Assembly: GCA_934047225.1 (NCBI GenBank)
Contig: OW204000.1
Location: 10,248,001 to 10,312,000 of the forward strand
Source: Ypsolopha sequella
Lineage: Eukaryota > Arthropoda > Insecta > Lepidoptera > Ypsolophidae
Direction: 5' to 3'
Length of the DNA stretch: 64,000 nt
Notes under the pieces: generated by a model
The model's input: only the letters and a program-made list of their open reading frames with translations
Database searches by the model: none
Told to the model about the DNA's origin: nothing
Part shown: one piece after another, positions 57,215-64,000 of the stretch
Layout: each line of letters opens with the position of its first letter
Numbering within the stretch: position 1 is the first letter of the stretch
Translations under genes and position numbers: made by a program

Positions 57215-57287
57215 CGACCCTGCCAGGATTCGAACCTGGAATCTTCTGATCCGTAGTCAGACGCGTTATCCGTTGCGCCACAGGGCC
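57215..57287 (-). tRNA. tRNA-Arg (anticodon ACG)
   Basis: A 73-nt gene folds as a full cloverleaf on the minus strand. The acceptor stem is GGCCCTG/CAGGGTC with one G-U pair and discriminator G. The anticodon loop CTACGGA gives ACG (plus-strand 57252-57254), and the T-arm contains GGTTCGAATCC (plus-strand 57226-57236), which is also the B box. The A box is around TGGCGCAACGG. No intron is present and CCA is not encoded, as usual in eukaryotes. The A34 would be edited to inosine to read CGU/CGC/CGA. A TTTT terminator follows about 10 nt downstream. It closely resembles the insect tRNA-Arg(ACG). Confidence 0.97.
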
Positions 57288-57690
57288 TGTTGTCAGAGTG
57301 AGCGAATTTTAACATTGGTTTCCGATTGTGCTTATCTATTGTTATTCTTGTTGTCAAAAAATAAAAATTTGTTATGTTATAGTAATTCGATTTTGTGTTT
57401 GTTGGTAGCAAGTACTGCGCAGTGGAATTGTCCAAATAATTAAATCCTTTAAATAGGTACAGAGTTGAGTAGTTCGAAAATTTCAAGTTAAGTTGGTCGA
57501 TAATAAAATAACAGCAAGTGTAATATATGTTATTCCTTTGAACAATATATAAGGAACCCTCAGGCCTAATCAAACTTGACAGTATTTAATTTAACTTTTG
57601 AAGCAATAAAATTACCGGCACTTGTACAAAACAAAAGATAACATGATTTTTTCTTAAAATTGACTATGCTAATATAATACCATCTTACAT
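57288..57690. other. Intergenic, nothing recognised
   Basis: AT-rich. The open frames covering the tRNA and this region on both strands are artefacts of the tRNA and its flank. Confidence 0.5.
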
Positions 57691-57692
57691 AA

Positions 57693-58010
57693 TACTAGCC
57701 TTTCGCCCGCGGCTCCGCCCTCCTTTACTCAATCTTTGCCCCGTTTTCGGCTTGGCGGAGATTTTATCATCACCCCTTGTAGCCTATCTATTGTTGACAA
57801 CAGCTAGTCTAGCATAGCAAACCATATCGAGCTCGATAACGCGTGATACAGTGCTCTCTCTCACTCTGTTGATCAAGAGGGGGTGTGCTATGCTAGACCC
57901 TCTGGGTCACTACGATGATGATAAAGAAAACACATCCAAATCCAGAATGAACAGACAGACAGACAGACAGACAGACAAAAAATTGTAGTTTTGGCCTCAG
58001 TACAATAATA
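57693..58010. mobile_element. Helitron- or LINE-like fragment with nested hairpin
   Basis: Starts actagcctttcgcccgcgg, which on the minus strand reads as a GC-rich end followed by CTAG and T (Helitron-like). A (CAGA)n tract lies at 57953-57976. Inside, gtctagcatagcaaacc (about 57807) pairs with gggtgtgctatgctagac (about 57881-57898), which suggests a small foldback insertion. The other boundary and the class are uncertain. Confidence 0.4.
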
Positions 58011-58089
58011 ATAACCCATTTCATTTAAAACTTCGCAGAAATATTCAATCCCCATAGCTTAATTTTAAAGTTTTTTTTTTTTTTCAGAG

Positions 58090-58835
58090 ACTTTACACCA
58101 TTTTAGGAAATAGTTTTCATTATTTTGGTATAAAAATTTGCCATTATATTTTTATGATTTTTTAAAGAATTGTCTGATGACAGTGGGTCTAAACTAAAAC
58201 GGGTGAATTATAAAATTATTTGAAAGTAGGATGGAGTCAGAGCTTTTTACGCTTGCAAGAGAGAGACGGCATTAGAACGGAATCATAATATAATTCATCC
58301 AAAGCGGCCTTTTTAGAGGACCTTGTCACTGAAAAATTTTAGACATTATACTGATTGTGATTTGTGATTGCTTATAAAAAAGTGGTCTGTCTCTGTCGTC
58401 TTCTCATCTGTCATCTACCTGTCAAATTAGTCTGAAGCAAATTATTATAAATTTATCTTGATAGCAAAGGACACATTTCTAAACAGCCATTACTCAAGTG
58501 ACGTCACACGAGGGCAAATGGAAGTTGCAGCCTTTTCGTAAACACTTACTGATTGTGATGTGTGATTGCTTTTAAAAAAAAGTAGTCTGTCTGTCTGTCT
58601 ACTCATCTGTCATCCGTCACAAAAAGTCTGCAGTAAATTTTTATAAATTTTTCTTGATAGCAAAGGACACGTTTTTACACACAGCCATTTCTCAAGTGAC
58701 GTCACACGAAGGCAAATGGAAGCTTTTTCGTAAAAATATTAATCATCATGTGGTTTTTTACCACAAGTTCGAAAATACGGCTTATTAAACCTAAATCTCG
58801 AAATGGTTTTCGAAATAACACACATAATTTAATCC
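58090..58835 (+). repeat. Dispersed repeat R, copy C (enlarged)
   Basis: Compared with copies A and B, this copy has about 145 bp of unrelated sequence at roughly 58183-58327 in place of the first TGACGTCA block. It also has a duplicated inner segment: 'actgattgtgatgtgtgatt... gtctgtc' and 'tctcaagtgacgtcacacg' occur twice (near 58350-58510 and 58547-58710). Confidence 0.75.
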
Positions 58836-58910
58836 ATGCCTATTACAGACACGGCTATTTTACAACTTTATTTTATATGAGAAAAAACAATGCAGATATC
58901 GAACTTTATT

Positions 58911-59627
58911 AGGGTTCCGTAGTGAACAAAAAGGAACCCTTATAGTTTCGCCTTGTCCGTCTGTCTGTCTGTCTGTCTGTCTCTCCGCGGCTTAGCTTAG
59001 AGACTATTAGTACTAGAAAGCTGTAATTTAGCATGGGTATACTATTTATCACGCCGATAAAGTGGTACAGTAAAATTTTGAAAAAGATTTTTTTTTTATG
59101 GTACCCCCTTACACGTAAAGTGGGGATGGTTTTTTTTTTCTCGTCTATCCCCTAGTGTGGGGTGTCGTTGGATAGGTAATTTAAAAATATTGAGGGTGTG
59201 AGAAGACCATTTTTCGATTCAGGGTTCTGTTTGCGAGAGAGAATTTTTGTTAGAGTCGAGTGTCCCTCCCCCCTGCCAGCGAAACGGTTGTATTTGGAGA
59301 CGTGAAAAAAAAAATCAAGGCAGTAGTATACATAACGAAATTAAAAGGAAAACTATCACAGCTAAGTAAACGGCTTTACAAGTAAACGAGTACAGACCGC
59401 GCCAAACTTTTAGTCCCCTCTAAACACGGGGCGATTCGCGTCAGCAGCAACAAAATGTATGGGCCGTTCTTGGGAAGAGCAACTTCCGAGCGTACTAGAA
59501 GTTTGGCGCGATCTGTATTAGTCGACAAATTTATAAAATTTACTTGGACAAGAAGTCCGCATATTGTGCAGGGCAACTACAGAACCCTACACTGCGCGTG
59601 GCCCGACACACACTTGGCCGGTTTTTA
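58911..59627 (+). repeat. Dispersed repeat G, copy 3
   Basis: Starts agggttccgtagtgaacaaa, has a (CTGT)n tract at 58955-58982, and ends cacttggccggttttt. The segment at 59395-59520 holds an inverted repeat (cagaccgcgccaaact / agtttggcgcgatctg) around a ~90-bp centre. The two opposed frames at 59376-59700 mirror each other because of it. Confidence 0.75.
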
Positions 59628-59864
59628 TAATTACATTATAATAGATACAAATTTTATAGCCTTTAGCTTTCCCGTGAAAAATTCAATTAAAATAAGCTAA
59701 AATAGTAGTTACATTTTTATAATTTTTTTGTTATAGGTCAAGTTGATCAACATATTTTTGGAAAAGTAATGAAATTTGAGGAAAAGCATATATATAAATT
59801 GTATTTATTTTAATCACCTTCTAATACGCCTTGAATAACGTTTTGGAAGTTGCTTATTTATATT

Positions 59865-60232
59865 TGAAATAAAATAAACTTTTAACAAAAAAATAGCAAC
59901 CGACTTCAATAGTAACAGCAGTCATTCACTAAAAAGTTAATAATAATTCTATAAAGACCGATGGTACCGAAGCAACACTTTTGCCGACTTATTTCTTCCT
60001 GAAACGTTATGTTATCTAGAAGTCGGCGTTCTTATATTGGTTTTTATGTTGCTATATCGTAGGAAATACGCCGACTTCTAGATAACATAATGTTTCAGGA
60101 AGAAATAAGTCGGCAAAAGTGTTGCTTCGGTACCATCGGTCTTTATAGAATTATTATTAACTTTTTAGTGAATGACTGCTGTTACTATTGAAGTCGGTTG
60201 CTATTTTTTTGTTAAAAGTTTATTTTATTTCA
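59865..60232. repeat. Near-perfect palindrome (368 bp)
   Basis: The arms of about 165 bp (tgaaataaaataaactttta inward to agaagtcggcg) match their reverse complement with one mismatch seen (a G/A difference in 'gaaacgttatg') and no gaps around centre 60048.5. The loop is about 40 nt. The inner part (gatggtaccgaagcaacact, gacttatttc) resembles the ends of family P1. Such symmetry points to recent formation or continuing correction. Confidence 0.9.
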
Positions 60233-60954
60233 CATTTTTTAGTGTTGCTGGGTTAAATTGTGAGGTATAGGTAGTTCTTGCAAACGTGGTGTTAATATGA
60301 AACGAAGTTCAAGTAAGTATAAGTAGCCATGTTTGAGTAGCTTTCTGCTATCAACACCCTAACACAACATGATTACCGCCATTTCGAGTTATGCTGTCAT
60401 CCGTTGAAGAGTTCTACGGTGATGAAGCCAAGATCGAAATTCAGGTGGGTACACTGGCAATTTTCAGCAATGCCCTGCAATGAGCACCATAACACAAACT
60501 GGTTGCCGCAATCTAAAGTTATGTGCTGTCATCCGTTGAAGAGTTCTATGGTGATGAAGCCAGGATCGAAGGTCAGGTGGGTATTCTGATAATCTCCAAG
60601 TAATACCCTTGAATCAGCACCCTAACGCAGTGATTGCCGCAATCTCGAGTTATGTGCTCTGATCCGTTGAAGAGTTCTATGGTGAATATGTTGATGAAGC
60701 CAGGATCGAAGGTCAGGTGGAAGAATGTCGATTTTCAAGCAATACCTTGTAATCAGCACCCAAGTACATAGCGATTGCCTCAATTTTGAGAGGTATGCTG
60801 TCATTTTCTGAGGAGTTCCACTGCCTATCTCTGAAGACCTTCATCAGATCATGACCAAACCCAAAATGGGACCAACCTGGAAGTATACTCTTTCAATCAA
60901 AAAAAAAATTGTTCAAATCGGTTGGGAAATGACGGAGTTATGGAGTAACAACGC

Positions 60955-60986
<32 letters not shown>

Positions 60987-61035
60987 ATACAGTCGAATTG
61001 AGAACCGCCTCCTTTTTGAAGTCGGTTAAAAAAGG
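60233..61035 (+). repeat. Composite repeat: four ~130-bp tandem units, A-run, conserved tail
   Basis: Units begin at about 60352, 60484, 60615 and 60755 with 'agcaccctaac...attgccgcaatct...gagttatg(tg)ctgtcatccgttgaagagttc'. Units 2 and 3 are the most alike and unit 4 the most diverged. A 30-A run follows at 60956-60985, then 'cagtcgaattgagaacc' and gaagtcggttaaaa at about 61019-61032, a tail I recognise as common in lepidopteran genomes. The word gaagtcggtt also occurs at 60190, in the adjacent palindrome. Confidence 0.65.
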
Positions 61036-62135
61036 TTTATCCTGGGAATCGAAAAAAGACTCTACAGCACACCTCATCATCTCCGTCAAATTTAATACCA
61101 CGTAAGTGCTTTTTCGCTCTAGACCGAGAAAAGTGGAAGGAACTAGGAAAAAATTACCTACAAAATAAAACAAAAATCGATGAGGGAGGCCAAGGTCATA
61201 TGGACATCTAGTTTAAGCTTTATAATGTATATTGTGCTATACTCAGTAAATTCTATACTATTATTTTTGTTAAAATTTGTTAAACCTTTTAAACTAGAAT
61301 AAATTGGCTAATAAATAAATAAAAGTGCTTTTTAAAATTAGTAAAAAGGTGAAAATCACTAAGAGCTAGGTCCGGAGAATATGTCGGGTACTGCATTACT
61401 TGAAACCCAGCCGATCAAATAGCAGCGCCTGCAACATCTGATCGATGCGCAAGTGCATTGTCATGATGGAAAAGCACTCCGACACGCAATTTTCCACTTC
61501 GTTTATTTTTTATTACTTTTAATGTAAAGTAACCGATTCCAGAAATTTATTGATCAATATATTTTCTTTTTGTCGACACTTTGTGTTTTTAATTTTTTGC
61601 ACGCATTTTTTTCTTAAATTACGTGGATGGCAATCTAGTGTGTAACTTTAGCTATAAACATATTCTTATTGCAAGGGCGCATGCCAAATAAAATATATAA
61701 AACATAATAATTTTATTTTTCCCTAGTAAATTATTCTATTACTTTATTCAAGATCTATTGTTTTAAAAACAATGATAATTAAGAGGGTTAATGAGTTTAT
61801 TATTTAGCTCATAATTTATTTTCCAAGTCAGGTCTTGACCTTGGTTGTCCTACGCAATTTTTTTTTGTTTGAATATAAGCTTTTGGCGTTGGTTACAATC
61901 ATAGGAACTGCTGCATAGCTAATCGCAAGAAAGTTACTTCTGGGTAGCCAGTTACGTTTATTGTATTTTGTAATTTGATCTGGAAAACAGTGGTTTGGAC
62001 AATAATTTCAATAGGGTGTCCATCGGTGAACACTTATATGGACCTTTCTCGGTAGGAAATGAAGTTTTTTAAGACCCGTCAGAAATGACGTCGGTACACA
62101 AACGATGTCAAAAATATCCTTTCAGCAATAGGCAT
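61036..62135. other. Intergenic; LINE-tail-like end
   Basis: 'aaactagaataaattggcta' followed by (ATAA)n at about 61293-61322 looks like a LINE 3' tail. Nothing else was recognised. Confidence 0.35.
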
Positions 62136-62139
62136 AGAT

Positions 62140-62515
62140 TAGGTGTGTTAATTCGAAAACCATTCAATAAGCCGTATTTTCGAACTTTTGGTCTAGAAAA
62201 CCTCATGATGATGAATATCTTTACGAAAAAGCTGCAACTTCCAATTGCCTTCGTGTGACGTCACTTGAGAAATGGCTGTTTAGAAATGTGTCCTTTGCTA
62301 TCAAGATAAATTTATGATAATTTGCTTCCGACCAATTTGACAGATGAGTAGACAGACAGAGACAGACCACTTTTTTTATAAGCAATCACACATCACAATC
62401 AGTGTAATGTCTAAAATTCTCGAGTGACATCATGTCGGACAATTCTTTAAAAAATAAAAAAAAATAATGGTTAATTTATGTACCAAAATTGAAAACTATA
62501 TGTCCTAAAATGACG
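62140..62515 (-). repeat. Dispersed repeat R, copy D (inverted)
   Basis: The reverse-orientation copy of the family at 25001-25385. The block near 62260 retains TGACGTCAC, and the partner near 62425 has decayed (tgacatcatg). Confidence 0.75.
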
Positions 62516-62903
62516 GAAATTTTCTGATTTGAAAATAAAATCTTATAAAATTAATCCATGGGAATTCCGTGGTTATTATTTTTATGTATTGTATAGGTAA
62601 ACTAGTTACCTGATAAGAGAGGAAAGGCAGGTGTATTGGTACTAGGCTTAGTATAAGACGATTTGGACTCTATCTAACCGACATAAGAGTGCGTATTGAA
62701 TGTGAAGTTAGTTTCATAGTTTGAGAGCTGCGCAGGTGGAGTTTATCAGAAAGCCTCACGCCGGCATAGAAAATTGTTTACATGTAACTAATGGAAAATG
62801 GTCATACTTACCTACTTGCTCTTAGTGCATTAGGTATGTTAGAATATGTGAAAAAAAAAAGGAAAGTTTCATACAAATATCATTGTAATACAGAAATAAC
62901 ATG

Positions 62904-63300
62904 AAAAAAAACCGGCCAAGTGCGAGTCAGACTCGCGTACCTAGGGTTCCGTATTGTGGATGATAAATTTAATTTTGACTTTTTTTTTGTGAATTTTCAA
63001 CGTTTTCTCGAAATAGATACAATTAAATATAGCCAAACTATATATTTTTACAATCAGGTTTTTATTACCTACAATTTAATACCCATTTTGTTTTATTCAT
63101 TTAACTTTTTTTTTATGTATCTCATATATACATTTTTCATATTGTATACATATTTCATATATGCTCATTTTTTTTAAATCGCTATGTTTTTCTTGTGCCT
63201 TCCAGTTATGACCTATAATCGTAATTTTTTTCATATTTTTCGGTCTACCAGTTTCGGAGATAAGAGGGGGGGGGGACATACATATTTTTGTGATTTTTAA
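62904..63300 (-). repeat. Dispersed repeat G, copy 4 (inverted, partial)
   Basis: Starts aaaaaaccggccaagtgcga, then 'tagggttccgtattgtggat', followed by a block with 'ggtctaccagtttcgg' (63242-63257) that also occurs inverted in copy 2. The far end is not defined. A run of about ten G lies near 63264-63274. Confidence 0.65.
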
Positions 63301-64000
63301 ATAATAACTGTGAAAAACATAAAATTCACTTAACTTAAGAGTAGGTGACGGAACCTGTACACTGTAGAAAAACCTTTTAAAAAGCCTTCAAAAGTGATAA
63401 TTTTGTTGTGACATTGATAACAATTTCAGCCTTATAATAGCTATGTTGTTTATAAGTTTACACGTACTTATCGCTTTCTCCCTCCACTCTTGTTCAGTAA
63501 AACATTCATTTTAAAACTTCTATTGATCCCACCTACAAATACAGTTCTGCGGAAAACTTTATCAAAAAGCTACATTTTAGGTATATTATAAGTACTTTGA
63601 TAAAATAATGACAAAAACAAAATTACGTCTTCAGTACATCGCAGAAATAGGCTATCAAAGATTAAAGCACCACTAAATACGTCGCTCCTTTTAGACGTAT
63701 GACTTAACTCTTATTATGAAGCAGTAAAGTCGCTTATTTGTCCTTTAGTATTTGGATATCTAAACAGGTGTGCCTCAAGCTCAGGTGCTTGCACTTGTCG
63801 GTTCGACTGTACCGAGAGTGATAAGCGTGGTATCACAGTGATAAGCGACTCCGACGCACTTGAAAAGCACTTAAACCTATCTACGTCTTGTAAATATGAG
63901 TTATATTACTAGATTAGATTAACAAATAGCCGTGGCAGGTGTTTGCACTGGGCTTGGTTATGATATTTTGCTGTTCGAGTGTGTATGTACTATCGACGGA
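63301..64000. other. Intergenic, nothing recognised
   Basis: No gene, RNA or repeat boundary is supported up to the window end. Confidence 0.45.

Noticed and set aside
57142..57573. 143-codon minus-strand frame spanning the tRNA
   Set aside because: It runs straight through a well-formed tRNA-Arg gene and into AT-rich flank, and has no coding signature.

Overview
This window is AT-rich, repeat-dense animal nuclear DNA, almost certainly from a moth or butterfly. The evidence is an insect-type extramacrochaetae (Id-family HLH) gene with an arthropod core promoter, Helitron-like elements of the kind common in Lepidoptera, fragments of a widely dispersed repeat bounded by 'agggttccgta' and 'ggccggttttt', and many short non-autonomous DNA transposons. 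There is no bacterial or viral gene organisation, and most open frames over 60 codons look like chance frames or transposon relics.

Layout. 1-22.4 kb: no supported host gene. It holds a hAT-like element (2613-3076), a SINE-like repeat broken by a hAT element that itself holds a palindromic element (10.8-11.45 kb), a TTAA-flanked element broken by a Harbinger-like element (11658-12728) with a second copy at 17312-17720, several near-perfect palindromes (14.8-16.3 kb), and a broken Jockey-like reverse transcriptase (18.65-19.57 kb). 22.4-24.75 kb: a 1.7-kb Helitron with internal tandem repeats, inside a larger inverted-repeat pair. 25-50 kb: transposon fragments and palindromes (27587-28062, 33103-33248, 36741-37195, 47966-48011), a second complete Helitron (38345-39010), a hAT element with a perfect 8-bp target duplication (42230-42842), and an RTE-type reverse transcriptase relic with its YADD box (44.5-45.1 kb). 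Two small membrane-type open frames on the minus strand (33473-34052) are the only non-transposon candidates there, and they are weak.

50.1-57.3 kb is the functional core: the two-exon emc gene on the plus strand (coding 51174-51557 and 55388-55432, 142 residues) with a CCAAT/TATA/Inr promoter, a 3.83-kb intron rich in proneural-type E boxes, and a 3' UTR with candidate Brd and K boxes, followed by tRNA-Arg(ACG) on the minus strand. I recognised no dispersed repeats in this segment. 57.6-64 kb returns to repeats, including a 368-bp palindrome with nearly identical arms and a 130-bp tandem repeat.

How the parts work together. By family knowledge, Emc lacks the basic DNA-binding region and sequesters bHLH activators such as Daughterless and Achaete/Scute. 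The E-box-rich intron and Su(H)-like upstream sites suggest feedback from those activators and input from Notch, but this is inferred from motifs only. I found no convincing new multi-gene system. The most unusual material is the density of long near-perfect palindromes, some of which share a hammerhead-like sequence motif, and the nested transposons that allow insertion order to be read directly.
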